64,000 nt of DNA from Rhodovulum euryhalinum (GCF_004342445.1 NZ_SLWW01000001.1:248001-312000), one strand, 5' to 3'; positions 8,577-17,158 are shown, counted from the stretch's first letter. Numbers and translations: made by a program. The notes: generated by a model from the sequence alone, not told the origin.

Positions 8577-9781
8577 TCCACCCCGGGCTCCCACGCCCAG
8601 AAGCCGCGCCCCTCGTCCACCCAGTGTCGGTTGAGAACCATCTGGTGCACCTCGTCCGCGCCGTCGACCAGGCGGGCCTGCCTTGCATAGCGGTAGATCC
8701 ATTCCAGCACCGTGTCCTGCGAATAGCCGCGCGCGCCGTTGATCTGGATCGCCACGTCGGCGGCCTTGTGCAGCAGGTTCGCCACGTGGATCTTGGCCAT
8801 CGACACCTCTTTGCGGGCAAAGCTGCCGCGGTCCAGCGCCCAGGCCGCCTTCATCACCAGAAGCCGCCCCACCTCGATGCCCATGGCGAGGTCGCCCAGC
8901 TTGATCTGCACGCTTTCGCGGCCGGAGAGCCGCACGCCGAAGCCGTGGCGGTTGGCGGCGTATTCCTGCGCGATCTCCATGCAGCGTTTCGCCAGCCCCA
9001 GCCAGCGCATGCAATGGGTCAGCCGCGCGGGACCCAGCCGCATCTGGGTGAGCTTCAGCCCCAGCCCCTCGCCCAGCAGGATCCGGTCGGCGGGCAGTTC
9101 GAGCCCGCCGTAGACCAGTTCGCAATGGCCGCCGTGTTCCTCGGGGCCCATCACGGGGATGCGCCGGTCGATGCGCCAGCCGGGGTCGTCGCGGTGGTGC
9201 AGGAAGGCCGTGAGCCCGCGGCGCGGATCGTCGGAGGTGCGGGCGAGCAGGATGAAATGGTCGGCCGCCCCGGCCCCGGTGATGAACCACTTGCGGCCCC
9301 GGATCACGTAGCGGTCGCCCTGCTTCTTCGCGGTGGTCAGCATCATGCCGGGGTCCGAGCCCCCACCCGGATGCGGCTCGGTCATGGCAAAGGCCGAGCG
9401 CGCGCGCCCCTCGGCGATGGGCGCGAGCCAGCGGGCCTTCTGCGCGTCGGTCGCGGCCTGTTCCAGCACCATCATGTTGCCGTCGTCGGGCGCGGCCGAA
9501 TTGAACACCACGGGGCCGAAGATCGAGCGGTTCATCTCCTCGTAGCAGACCGACATGCCCACCTTGCAGAGCCCCTGCCCGCCGGTTTCGGGCCGCAGTT
9601 GCAGGCACCACAGCCCCTCGCCCCTCGCCTTGTCGCGCAGCGCATCGAGCCAGTCGTCGGCGATGTTGCCATGCGCGTCCCACGCGGCGCGGTTCGCCTC
9701 GACCGGCAGGATCTCGTCCTCGACGAAGCGGGCGATGCGGAGGCGGAAATCCTCGATGCGGGGACAGATCGTGAAATCCAT
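8573..9781 (-). CDS. acyl-CoA dehydrogenase family protein (ACAD10/11- or LvaC-like partner)
   Basis: 402-residue FAD-dependent acyl-CoA dehydrogenase fold: an N-terminal helical domain, the middle-domain signature AFAMTEPHPGGGSDPG, and a C-terminal domain ending with the conserved QINGARGYSQDTVLEWIYR FAD-contact segment. Start at ATG 9781 (MDFTICPRIEDF), with GAAGGACG about 7 nt upstream; an in-frame extension to 9847 has no domain support. It is first in a two-gene unit, overlapping the APH-type kinase by 4 nt. Related pairs (LvaC/LvaA) remove a phosphorylated 4-hydroxyl from acyl-CoA instead of performing simple dehydrogenation; that role here is inference. The signature GARGY end resembles the ACAD11 group. 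Confidence 0.88.
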   Translation of the reverse strand: MDFTICPRIEDFRLRIARFVEDEILPVEANRAAWDAHGNIADDWLDALRDKARGEGLWCLQLRPETGGQGLCKVGMSVCYEEMNRSIFGPVVFNSAAPDDGNMMVLEQAATDAQKARWLAPIAEGRARSAFAMTEPHPGGGSDPGMMLTTAKKQGDRYVIRGRKWFITGAGAADHFILLARTSDDPRRGLTAFLHHRDDPGWRIDRRIPVMGPEEHGGHCELVYGGLELPADRILLGEGLGLKLTQMRLGPARLTHCMRWLGLAKRCMEIAQEYAANRHGFGVRLSGRESVQIKLGDLAMGIEVGRLLVMKAAWALDRGSFARKEVSMAKIHVANLLHKAADVAIQINGARGYSQDTVLEWIYRYARQARLVDGADEVHQMVLNRHWVDEGRGFWAWEPGVE

Positions 9782-9883
9782 GGAAAACGTCCTTCGGACC
9801 GACAAAGGGACCCACGACATCGTGCGCCCGCGGCACAAGGCTTCCATGCCTGGCGGGATCGGTCAACGCCAAGCGGGGGAACA

Positions 9884-10333
9884 CTAGTCCGGCAGGCCGC
9901 CGGTCAGAACGTAGCGCAGGATCTGGACCACCTGCGCAGGGTCATCGGCAACCGCCAGGGCGGCTGCGTCGACCTCTTTCAGCGCGTGGGCGTGCTGGGG
10001 GCCGTGAAGGATGATCAGCGACTTGCCCAACGCAGCGGCATAGCCCGCGTCAAAGGCCGCATTCCACTGCTTGTAGTCCTCGCCGAAGCGGACCACCACG
10101 ATATCGGCGTCCGCGATCCCCTTACGGGTGCGGATCGCATTCAGCTTCGCGCCCTTGTGGTCATGCCAGAACTTGTTCTCTTCGGCCCCCAGGATCGCCA
10201 CGCCGCAATCGTCGCTGGCCGCATGATCGGTCACCGGGCTGTCGAAGGCCACGTTCAGCCCCTTCGCGCCCTCGACGATCCGCTCGCGCCAGTCGGTGTG
10301 GATCTCGCCCGACAGGTACACCTTCAGCGTCAT
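9884..10333 (-). CDS. ytoQ: YtoQ family protein
   Basis: 149-residue cytoplasmic protein of the YtoQ family, which shares the Rossmann-like fold of nucleoside 2-deoxyribosyltransferases. The N-terminus MTLKVYLSGEIHTDWRERI and the segment DADIVVVRFGEDYKQWNAAF are typical of the family. No reaction has been established for it to my knowledge. It begins 9 nt after the stop of a COG1926-type phosphoribosyltransferase on the same strand, so the two likely form an operon with a nucleotide- or base-related role (inference). Confidence 0.88.
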   Translation of the reverse strand: MTLKVYLSGEIHTDWRERIVEGAKGLNVAFDSPVTDHAASDDCGVAILGAEENKFWHDHKGAKLNAIRTRKGIADADIVVVRFGEDYKQWNAAFDAGYAAALGKSLIILHGPQHAHALKEVDAAALAVADDPAQVVQILRYVLTGGLPD

Positions 10334-10342
10334 CGTTCCCTC

Positions 10343-10996
10343 CTATCGCTTGTCTTCGGCCTCCCATGCGGCGCGCAGCATCCGCACCACCTCGTCATCC
10401 TCGACCTGGTCGAACTGGCTGTAATGCGCCCCGACCGCCCGGAAATCGCGCGGCGCCTCAAGGAAGAACAGCCGGTCGGTCATGCCCCGCATCTGCCAGA
10501 TCGTTTCCTGTGGGCCGACGGGCACGGCAAGCCAGGTCTCGATCGGCCCGCGCTTGCGCAGCGCCTGCAGCACCGCGCGCACCGTCGCGCCCGTGGCGAT
10601 GCCGTCGTCCACCACGATGACCGTGCGGCCCGCGATCTTCTGCGGGGCGCGGTCGCCCAGATACAACGCGCGGCGCGCGGCGATCTCGGTCAGCTTGCGG
10701 TCGACCTCGGGGGCGAAATCGGCGGGGGTCAGGCCGGCCATGGCCAGCACGTCGTCGTTGAACACGACCTCGCGGGCATTGCCGTCCACCACAGCGCCCG
10801 CGGCCAGTTCGGGGTTTCCCGGCATCCCGATCTTGCGCACGAAGGCCAGGTCCAGCGGCGCGCCCAGCGCCCGGGCCACCGGCACCGCCACCGGCACGCC
10901 GCCCCGCGGCAGGGCCAGCACCAGCGGGTTCTCGGGCCCGGCCTCGATCAGTTTCTCGGCCAACCTGTACCCGGCCTCTTCGCGGTTCTCGAACAT
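10343..10996 (-). CDS. phosphoribosyltransferase (COG1926-type)
   Basis: 217-residue PRTase-fold protein. The PRPP loop VIVVDDGIATGATV lies in the middle, preceded by LPRGGVPVAVPVARALGAPL and VRKIGMPGNPELAAGA, both typical of the predicted-phosphoribosyltransferase COG1926 group. Start ATG 10996 has an AAAGGGGGGG Shine-Dalgarno stretch. It follows pheT by 32 nt on the same strand and precedes ytoQ by 9 nt, so it probably belongs to the pheS transcript or a sub-operon of it. The acceptor base is unknown. Confidence 0.87.
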   Translation of the reverse strand: MFENREEAGYRLAEKLIEAGPENPLVLALPRGGVPVAVPVARALGAPLDLAFVRKIGMPGNPELAAGAVVDGNAREVVFNDDVLAMAGLTPADFAPEVDRKLTEIAARRALYLGDRAPQKIAGRTVIVVDDGIATGATVRAVLQALRKRGPIETWLAVPVGPQETIWQMRGMTDRLFFLEAPRDFRAVGAHYSQFDQVEDDEVVRMLRAAWEAEDKR

Positions 10997-11028
10997 GCGC
11001 CCCCCCCTTTGGCCCCTGCCCCGGCGGC

Positions 11029-13428
11029 CTAGCCGCGCAGGGTGCCGCCCGTGGCCTTGCCGACCTTCTCCACGATCTTCGCGCTGACCGCCTCGATCTC
11101 TTCGTCGGTCAGGGTACGGTCCATCGGCTGCATCCGCACGGTGATGGCCAGCGATTTCTTGCCCTCGCCAAGGCTGCCGCCAACGAACTCGTCGAAGACG
11201 CGGACCTCCTCAATCAGCGCCTTGTCGGCCCCCGCAGCGGCGTTGACCACGTTCAACGCATCGACAGTGCGGTCCAGCACGAAGGCGAAATCCCGCTCGA
11301 CCGCCTGGAAGTCCGACACGCCCAGCGCGTCGCGCGTGGCGCCCGCCTTGCGCGGGAAGGGCGGTTCTTCCAGCCAGATCGTGAAGGCCATGGCGGGGCC
11401 CTTGACGTCCATCGCGCGCAGCACCCGGGGGTGCAACTCACCAAAGACCGCCAGCACCTTTTTCGGCCCGAGGCAGATCATGCCGTGGCGGCCGGGGTGC
11501 CACCACTCCGAGGCGCCGCGCAGGATCTGGGCGCGGGCCGGTGCGCCGATGGCGGCCAGCACCGCCTCGCAATCGGCCTTGGCGTCGTAGATGTCGACCG
11601 GACGGCGCGAGCCGTGCGGGTCGCGGGGGCCCGCCTGCCCGACCAGCAGGCCGGTGGCCAGCAGGTGCTGCTCGCCCGGTTCGGCGCCGTGAAAGGCGGG
11701 ACCGATCTCGAACAGCGCAAGGTCCGCGAAGCCGCGAGCCTGGTTGCGGGCGGCCGCCTGCAACAGCCCCGGCAGCAGCGCCGGGCGCATGTGGCTCATC
11801 TCGCTGGAGATCGGGTTCTCCAGCGCGGTCGCCGCGTCCCCGCCCCCGAACAGCGCCGCCGAAGCCTGGTCGATGAAGGAATAGGTGACGCATTCGTTGT
11901 AGCCCAAGGCCGCGCAGGTCCGCCGCGCCGCCGCCTCGCGCTTCTGCAGCGGCGTCAGGATGCCGGTGGGCACGCCGAGATGACTGCGCGGCAACGGCTT
12001 GCCCACCAGTTTCGTCAGCGAGGCGACGCGGGCCACCTCCTCGACGAGGTCCGCCTCGCCCTGTACGTCGGGGCGCCAGGACGGCACATGCGCCATGTCG
12101 CCCTCCAGCCGGAAGCCGAGTGCCGCCAGCGTCGCGCGCTGCTCGTCCGCGGGGATGTCCATCCCCACCAGCCGCGCCACCCGGTCGGTGTCCAGCCGGA
12201 AGGCGCGGTCCAGCGCAGGCGCCGCGCCGTCGGTCACCACCTCGGAGGCCTCGCCGCCGCAGAGGTCCAGGATCATCCGCGTCGCGGCTTCCAGCCCCGG
12301 CAGCGTCCAGGCCGGGTCCACGCCCCGTTCGAACCGATAGCGGGCGTCCGAGTTGATCTTCAGCGCGCGGCCCGTCGCGGCGATGGTGATCGGGTCCCAA
12401 TAGGCGCTTTCGAGGAAGACGTTTACCGTGTCCCCGGTCACGCCCGTCTGCGCGCCGCCCATCACGCCCGCGATGCTTTCGGGACCGGCGTCGTCTGAGA
12501 TCACCATCATGCCCGGCGCGAAGGCATAGGCCTTGTCGTCCAGCGCGGTCAGCGTCTCGCCGCCTTTTGCCGGGTGGATGCGCACCCCCCCCTTGACCAC
12601 ATCCGCGTCGAAGACGTGCAGCGGGCGGTTCTGGTCGTAGGTGAAGAAGTTGGTGATATCGACCAGCGCCGAGATGGGACGCAGCCCGATCGCCTTCAGC
12701 CGGTCCTGCAGCCATTGGGGGCTCGGCCCGTTCTTCACGCCCCGGATCAGGCGGCCGGTGAAATGCGGGCAGCCCCTGTCCTTCAGCGCGGGGTCGATGC
12801 TCACGCCGATCGGGCAGGCAAAGGCGCCGGGGACGGGCTCGACGGTTTGCGGCTTCAGCCGTCCGATGCCGCGGGCGGCCAGGTCGCGGGCGATGCCGTG
12901 GACCCCCAGCGCGTCGGGGCGGTTCGGCGTGATCGCGATCTCGATCACCGGGTCGACGCGGGCGGGCGCGTTCGCCGCCAGCCAGTCGGTGAACCTCTGG
13001 CCGACCTCTCCGCTTGGCAGTTCGATGATGCCCTCGTGTTCGTCGCTGAGCTGCAACTCGCGTTCCGAGCACATCATGCCGTGGCTTTCGATCCCGCGGA
13101 TCTTGCCGACCTGGATGATCGTGTCGATACCGGGGATGTAGGTGCCCGGATGGGCCACGACGACGGTGATCCCCTCGCGCGCGTTGGGGGCGCCGCAGAT
13201 GATCTGCTGCTCGCCCTGGCCGGTGGCGACCTGGCAGACGCGAAGGCGGTCGGCGTCGGGGTGTTTCTCGGCCTTGAGCACGCGACCGATGGTGAACTCC
13301 TCGAGCTTCACGGCCGGGTTCTCGACGCCCTCGACCTCCAGCCCCAGGTCGGTCAGCGCGTAGAGGATGTCATCAAGGCTCGCCTCGGTCTCGAGGTGGT
13401 CCTTCAGCCAGGAGAGGGTGAATTTCAT
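11029..13428 (-). CDS. pheT: phenylalanine--tRNA ligase beta subunit
   Basis: 799-residue beta chain of the heterotetrameric PheRS that charges tRNA-Phe. N-terminal [12 protein letters not shown] is followed by a tRNA-binding (EMAP-like) domain with QVATGQGEQQIICGAPN, then B3/B4 editing and B5 domains, and a C-terminal FDX-ACB anticodon-binding domain around 705-799. The length is normal for alphaproteobacteria. The ATG at 13428 overlaps the stop of a DUF2513 gene by ATGA instead of directly following pheS. Confidence 0.97.
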   Translation of the reverse strand: MKFTLSWLKDHLETEASLDDILYALTDLGLEVEGVENPAVKLEEFTIGRVLKAEKHPDADRLRVCQVATGQGEQQIICGAPNAREGITVVVAHPGTYIPGIDTIIQVGKIRGIESHGMMCSERELQLSDEHEGIIELPSGEVGQRFTDWLAANAPARVDPVIEIAITPNRPDALGVHGIARDLAARGIGRLKPQTVEPVPGAFACPIGVSIDPALKDRGCPHFTGRLIRGVKNGPSPQWLQDRLKAIGLRPISALVDITNFFTYDQNRPLHVFDADVVKGGVRIHPAKGGETLTALDDKAYAFAPGMMVISDDAGPESIAGVMGGAQTGVTGDTVNVFLESAYWDPITIAATGRALKINSDARYRFERGVDPAWTLPGLEAATRMILDLCGGEASEVVTDGAAPALDRAFRLDTDRVARLVGMDIPADEQRATLAALGFRLEGDMAHVPSWRPDVQGEADLVEEVARVASLTKLVGKPLPRSHLGVPTGILTPLQKREAAARRTCAALGYNECVTYSFIDQASAALFGGGDAATALENPISSEMSHMRPALLPGLLQAAARNQARGFADLALFEIGPAFHGAEPGEQHLLATGLLVGQAGPRDPHGSRRPVDIYDAKADCEAVLAAIGAPARAQILRGASEWWHPGRHGMICLGPKKVLAVFGELHPRVLRAMDVKGPAMAFTIWLEEPPFPRKAGATRDALGVSDFQAVERDFAFVLDRTVDALNVVNAAAGADKALIEEVRVFDEFVGGSLGEGKKSLAITVRMQPMDRTLTDEEIEAVSAKIVEKVGKATGGTLRG

Positions 13429-13847
13429 TGACCGGTTCCCAACTTGAGCAATTGAGTTGCGACATGCACGGCGACAGCTTTGACGACATCAAGGGCCGCA
13501 CCACCGCCAACCTCAGTCAACTTGTCCTTGGTTCGCCTCCAAACGGTGTCATCCCGGATCGCGTCCAGGTAGTCATGTCCGGCATTCGTAAGGCGGAACT
13601 TCCTTACGGCGGTAGCGTTTGACGCATCTTCGCGACCTGGTGCGGAAAGATGATCAAACTCTTTCACGAAACCAGCGTCTTTCATCAACTCGAAATGATA
13701 CTTCTTTTTGTGATCCCAACCTCTTGGGAGAACGTCGATCTCCGTTCGATCTACTTCTACCACTTCGGCATGGACGAACTCACTCCGCCATTCGTCCGCT
13801 TCAAGCTCCTGTAGAAAACATCTTATGAAATCTAGGTCCCGCTTCAC
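13425..13847 (-). CDS. DUF2513 family protein inserted between pheS and pheT
   Basis: 140 residues starting at GTG 13847, reading [20 protein letters not shown], and containing the family core [20 protein letters not shown] followed by a Lys-rich helix and a hydrophobic tail. DUF2513 proteins are small helical proteins of unknown function, often found in phages and mobile regions. The GTG overlaps the pheS stop (GTGA) and the stop overlaps the pheT start (ATGA), so translation is coupled on both sides. The gene is clearly AT-richer than pheS and pheT (near half G+C by eye) and uses more A/T-ending codons, which suggests acquisition. The start is well fixed by the family N-terminus and the overlap. 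Confidence 0.85.
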   Translation of the reverse strand: MKRDLDFIRCFLQELEADEWRSEFVHAEVVEVDRTEIDVLPRGWDHKKKYHFELMKDAGFVKEFDHLSAPGREDASNATAVRKFRLTNAGHDYLDAIRDDTVWRRTKDKLTEVGGGAALDVVKAVAVHVATQLLKLGTGQ

Positions 13848-14917
13848 CTGCTCAACCCCCCATGCAGCGTCGGCATGTCGAGCGCGCTGAACCCGTAATG
13901 CCTCAGCCACCGCAGGTCGGAATCGAAGAACGCCCGCAAATCCGGAATCCCGTATTTCAGCATCGCCAGACGGTCGATGCCCATCCCGAAGGCGAAGCCC
14001 TGCCATTCGTCGGGGTCGATCCCGCCCGCGGCCAGCACCTTGGGGTGGACCATGCCGCTCCCGAGGATTTCCATCCAGTCGTTGCCCTCGCCGATCTTCA
14101 GCGCGCCGCCCTCCCAGGAACAGCGGATGTCGACCTCGGCGGAGGGTTCCGTGAACGGGAAATGCGAGGCGCGGAAGCGCAGCTCGACGCCGTCGACCTC
14201 GAAGAAGGCGCGGCAGAATTCTTCCAGCACCCATTTCAGGTTGGCCATGGAAATGTCGCGGTCGATCGCCAGCCCCTCGACCTGGTGGAACATCGGCGTG
14301 TGGGTCTGGTCGTAGTCGCAGCGATAGACGCGCCCCGGCGCGATCACCCGGATCGGGGCACCCTGCGCCTGCATCGCGCGGATCTGCACGGGCGAGGTAT
14401 GGGTGCGCAGCACGTGGGGCGCGCGGTCGTCGCCGGCGGCACGCGACATGAAGAAGGTGTCGTGTTCCTGCCGGGCGGGGTGCTCGGGCGGAATGTTCAG
14501 CGCGTCGAAGTTGAACCAGTCGCTTTCGATCTGCGGACCTTCTGCGACCGCAAAGCCCATGTCGGCGAAGATCGCGGTGATCTCCTCGGTCACCTGGCTG
14601 ACGGGGTGGATCGTGCCGCGGGGCCGCGGCCTGCCGGGCAGGGTGACGTCCAGCCATTCGGCGCGCAGCCGCTCTTCCAGCGCGGCATCGCCCAGCGCGG
14701 CCTTGCGGGCGGCCAGCGCCGCATTGATCTCGTCCTTCAGCGCGTTGAGTTTCGGGCCCATGACCTGCCGGTCCTCGGGGGTCATGCGGCCAAGCTCGCG
14801 CATCTGCAGGCTGATCTCGCCCTTCTTGCCAAGGGCTGCCACGCGCAGATCCTCCAGCGCGGCCTCGTCGGCGGCACCGGCAATCGCGTCGATGTATTTC
14901 TGCCTGAGATCGTCCAT
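13844..14917 (-). CDS. pheS: phenylalanine--tRNA ligase alpha subunit
   Basis: 357-residue catalytic alpha chain of PheRS. It has an N-terminal coiled-coil tRNA-binding arm (about 1-85), then the class II aaRS core with [20 protein letters not shown] (motif 2 region) and [20 protein letters not shown] (motif 3) near the C-terminus. The start ATG at 14917 ([14 protein letters not shown]) matches family N-termini; the frame continues upstream without domain content. Followed by the coupled DUF2513 gene and pheT. Confidence 0.97.
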   Translation of the reverse strand: MDDLRQKYIDAIAGAADEAALEDLRVAALGKKGEISLQMRELGRMTPEDRQVMGPKLNALKDEINAALAARKAALGDAALEERLRAEWLDVTLPGRPRPRGTIHPVSQVTEEITAIFADMGFAVAEGPQIESDWFNFDALNIPPEHPARQEHDTFFMSRAAGDDRAPHVLRTHTSPVQIRAMQAQGAPIRVIAPGRVYRCDYDQTHTPMFHQVEGLAIDRDISMANLKWVLEEFCRAFFEVDGVELRFRASHFPFTEPSAEVDIRCSWEGGALKIGEGNDWMEILGSGMVHPKVLAAGGIDPDEWQGFAFGMGIDRLAMLKYGIPDLRAFFDSDLRWLRHYGFSALDMPTLHGGLSR

Positions 14918-15131
14918 TCCCGGGGCCCCTTCGCTGGCATTCGGCGGCGTCGATAACACAGGGGCGGCGGATTGCAAATGCGGGGGATGGCGAGGCAGGC
15001 CCTGCCGGTCCGGGCGGCAGCGGCGCGGGCGAGTGCCGAAAAACCGGGCGGCGGGGGCGACAGGCGGGGCACAGGCCGGTCGCGGTGTTGACCGGGCGCG
15101 CGGCCGGGCAAGGATGGAATGGCAGGCGGTG

Positions 15132-15168
15132 GACGCGGCACACCCGGCCGGACCGGGTGTGCCGCGTC
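15132..15168. repeat. perfect 16-bp inverted repeat in the nifQ leader
   Basis: GACGCGGCACACCCGG (15132-15147) and its exact reverse complement (15153-15168) are separated by 5 nt, giving a very stable hairpin that ends 25 nt before the nifQ start. There is no T run on either side, so it does not look like a simple terminator. The rest of 14918-15193 is GC-rich with no gene and no convincing -24/-12 sigma-54 promoter. Confidence 0.85.
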
Positions 15169-15193
15169 AGCCCCTTGCACGAAAGGGGCGCGG

Positions 15194-15826
15194 ATGACCG
15201 CAGACGAGGCATATCGCTGGCTGATCGAGGGCACCGCGCCAGGGGCCGACCCGTTCGACGCCCATGTTCTGGCCTCGATCCTCGCGCTTGCCATTGCCGA
15301 GGGCGGCACGTCGGGCAACGTCCCCGCCCATGCGGGGCTGGACCGGGCGGCGCTGGCGAGGCTGGCCCAGTCGCTGTTCCCCGGCTGTGCCGCGCGCCTT
15401 GCGGCACTGGCGACGCGGGACCCACCCCCGCCCGAGGTCGAACAGGACGCGGTGCGCGACCTGCTTGCCGCCCATGCCACCGGCCAGGGTCCGCTGGGAC
15501 GCCCGCTTGCAGCGATGATCGCCCGCCGCGCGATGGAGGCCGATCATCTGTGGCAGGATCTGGGGCTGAATGACCGGGACGAGCTTTCGGCGCTGCTCGA
15601 CCGCCATTTCGCGCCGCTCGCCCGGCAGAACGTGGACGGCATGAAGTGGAAGCGCTTCTTCTACCGCAAGCTCTGCGAAGCCGAGGGGTTCGTGCTGTGC
15701 ACCGCCCCGGTCTGCACCGCGTGCCAGGATGTCGAGATGTGCTTTGGCGAAGAGAGCGGCGAGGCCCGGCTGGCGCGCGTGGGGCGGGTCGGCCGCGAAG
15801 GGAGCGCGCCGCACCCGCGTCGTTGA
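15194..15826 (+). CDS. nifQ: NifQ-like molybdenum-delivery protein
   Basis: 210 residues; helical N-terminal part, then the conserved NifQ segment MKWKRFFYRKLCEAEGF and the diagnostic Cys pattern C-x4-C-x2-C-x5-C (Cys169, Cys174, Cys177, Cys183, in CTAPVCTACQDVEMC). NifQ carries a Mo-Fe-S cluster and donates molybdenum to NifEN during FeMo-co synthesis. Start ATG 15194 has AAAGGGG about 7 nt upstream; an upstream extension to 15119 would translate the hairpin. No other nif gene is in the window, so it is an orphan here; the organism may have nif genes elsewhere. Confidence 0.85.
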   Translation: MTADEAYRWLIEGTAPGADPFDAHVLASILALAIAEGGTSGNVPAHAGLDRAALARLAQSLFPGCAARLAALATRDPPPPEVEQDAVRDLLAAHATGQGPLGRPLAAMIARRAMEADHLWQDLGLNDRDELSALLDRHFAPLARQNVDGMKWKRFFYRKLCEAEGFVLCTAPVCTACQDVEMCFGEESGEARLARVGRVGREGSAPHPRR

Positions 15827-15885
15827 CAGCGGCCGTTCCCGGGGGCCCAATGGCGGGCAGGCCCGGAAGACGAGGGAGAACGGTC

Positions 15886-16746
15886 GTGCTGCGCGTTGTC
15901 CTGTCGGCGGCGTTGCTCTGGGGGATCGGCGGCGGCGCCGCCGTCCCGCAGCAAACCGCGTTCGACACCTGGATGTTCGGCGACGGCGAGTTCCGCCAGA
16001 ACGCGGCCTGGATCCTCGCGCGGACCGGCCGGTCGGTGGCAAGCCTGACGGTCGAATGCGACGGCGGCATCCCGTATGTCGATTTCGAGGCCGGGTATTT
16101 CCCCCAGGGCGCGTTCTCGGGGCAGGTGGTCTTTGGCTTCGCCGAGGGCGGCTTAGCACTGCCCGCCACCTATGACAGCAGCGTGGCCGAACCCGGCTGG
16201 CGCTCGGTCTTCGCGCAGGAGCTTTACGACCGTTTCCGGACCGCGACAGGGGTTTCGGTTGATGGCGGCCCGCTCGGGGCAGCGACGTTTCCGCTGGACG
16301 GGGCCGCCGCGGCGATCGACCGGGTGCTGGCGGGCTGTGCCGCGACAGCGCGCGCCGCCCCGGCCGGGGCGGCGCCCGATGCGGCCACCCTGACGCTGGC
16401 CTTCGTGCAGGGCCGGATCGCCGAGGCCTGTCCCTCGGGGGGCAGCTTCGGGCGGGGGGCGCTGGTTCAGACCGATATCGACGGCGACGGCCTCAACGAT
16501 TACCTGGTCGACTGGGGCGAGGTCTCGTGCCCGCCGATGGGGCGAGGCGCCGGGTTCTGCGGGGCGGCGCTGTGCACGATCGACGTCTATGCCTCGTCGA
16601 TCTTCCGCCCGGGCGGTTATCCGCAGGCAATCCTCGGCCTTCACAAGGAGGTGCAGCCCTTCGGCGCCCCGTTCCAGTTGCGCGTCCAGACACGGCACGG
16701 ACCCGTCGCCTGGCGCTGGACCGGGACAGAGCTGCAGGCACAATAG
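15886..16746 (+). CDS. exported protein of unknown function with a calcium-loop-like motif
   Basis: 286 residues from GTG 15886, chosen because GAGGGAGAA lies 7 nt upstream and the signal peptide LRVVLSAALLWGIGGGAA then starts at residue 2. An ATG at 15850 would add 12 Arg/Gly-rich residues. The mature part has a first domain (FDTWMFGDGEFRQNAAW onward, to about residue 145), an Ala-rich linker, and a second domain containing QTDIDGDGLNDYLVDWGEV, a DxDxDG loop like that of EF-hand or dockerin-type calcium sites, with several Cys that may form disulphides. Not recognised as a known family. It follows nifQ by 59 nt on the same strand and may be cotranscribed. Confidence 0.7.
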   Translation: MLRVVLSAALLWGIGGGAAVPQQTAFDTWMFGDGEFRQNAAWILARTGRSVASLTVECDGGIPYVDFEAGYFPQGAFSGQVVFGFAEGGLALPATYDSSVAEPGWRSVFAQELYDRFRTATGVSVDGGPLGAATFPLDGAAAAIDRVLAGCAATARAAPAGAAPDAATLTLAFVQGRIAEACPSGGSFGRGALVQTDIDGDGLNDYLVDWGEVSCPPMGRGAGFCGAALCTIDVYASSIFRPGGYPQAILGLHKEVQPFGAPFQLRVQTRHGPVAWRWTGTELQAQ

Positions 16747-16769
16747 AAAAAGCCGCCCCATGGGGCGGC
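16744..16769 (-). terminator. rho-independent terminator after rplT
   Basis: GCCGCCCC-AT-GGGGCGGC (16752-16769) is a near-perfect palindrome. Read on the minus strand it is followed by TTTTTCT, a good terminator for rpmI-rplT. On the plus strand it is followed by only two T, so it is weaker for the exported-protein gene that ends at 16746. Confidence 0.8.
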
Positions 16770-16795
16770 CTTCACGGTGCCGATGGGCACGGGGC

Positions 16796-17158
16796 TCAGG
16801 CCAGCGCGGCCTTGGCCCTTTCGACGATGGCGCCGAACGCCTCGGGCTCGTTCACGGCGAGATCGGCCAGCACCTTGCGGTCGACCTCGATCCCGGCAGT
16901 GCTGAGGCCGTTGATGAAGCGCGAATAGGTCAGCGCCTCGTCATGGGCGCGAACCGCGGCGTTGATCCGCTGGATCCACAGCGCGCGGAAGTTCCGCTTG
17001 CGCTGCTTGCGGTCGCGCGTCGCGTACTGGTTGGCCTTGTCGACGGCCTGGGTGGCGGTGCGAAAGGCGTTGCCGCGGCGGCCGTAATAGCCTTTGGCGG
17101 CCTTGATGACCTTCTTGTGGCGGGCGTGGGTGGTCGTACCACCTTTGACTCTGGACAT
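16796..17158 (-). CDS. rplT: 50S ribosomal protein L20
   Basis: 120 residues, [20 protein letters not shown] then [20 protein letters not shown] and [19 protein letters not shown], the canonical L20 sequence. L20 binds 23S rRNA early in 50S assembly and in many bacteria represses its own operon. It lies 12 nt after rpmI on the same strand; infC is not adjacent, which is common in alphaproteobacteria. Confidence 0.98.
   Translation of the reverse strand: MSRVKGGTTTHARHKKVIKAAKGYYGRRGNAFRTATQAVDKANQYATRDRKQRKRNFRALWIQRINAAVRAHDEALTYSRFINGLSTAGIEVDRKVLADLAVNEPEAFGAIVERAKAALA

Noticed and set aside
7533-9884. 783-residue frame that seems to fuse the kinase to upstream sequence
   Set aside because: The upstream part is an out-of-frame shadow of the acyl-CoA dehydrogenase; the ATGA junction shows two separate genes, so this is not an ACAD11-type fusion.
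15100-15131. possible sigma-54 promoter for nifQ (TGGCA near 15119)
   Set aside because: The GG and GC elements do not have the required spacing, so a NifA/RpoN promoter cannot be claimed.
13425-16169. 914-residue minus-strand frame ending in DUF2513
   Set aside because: The part before residue 774 is a shadow of pheS and of plus-strand genes; the real gene starts at GTG 13847.
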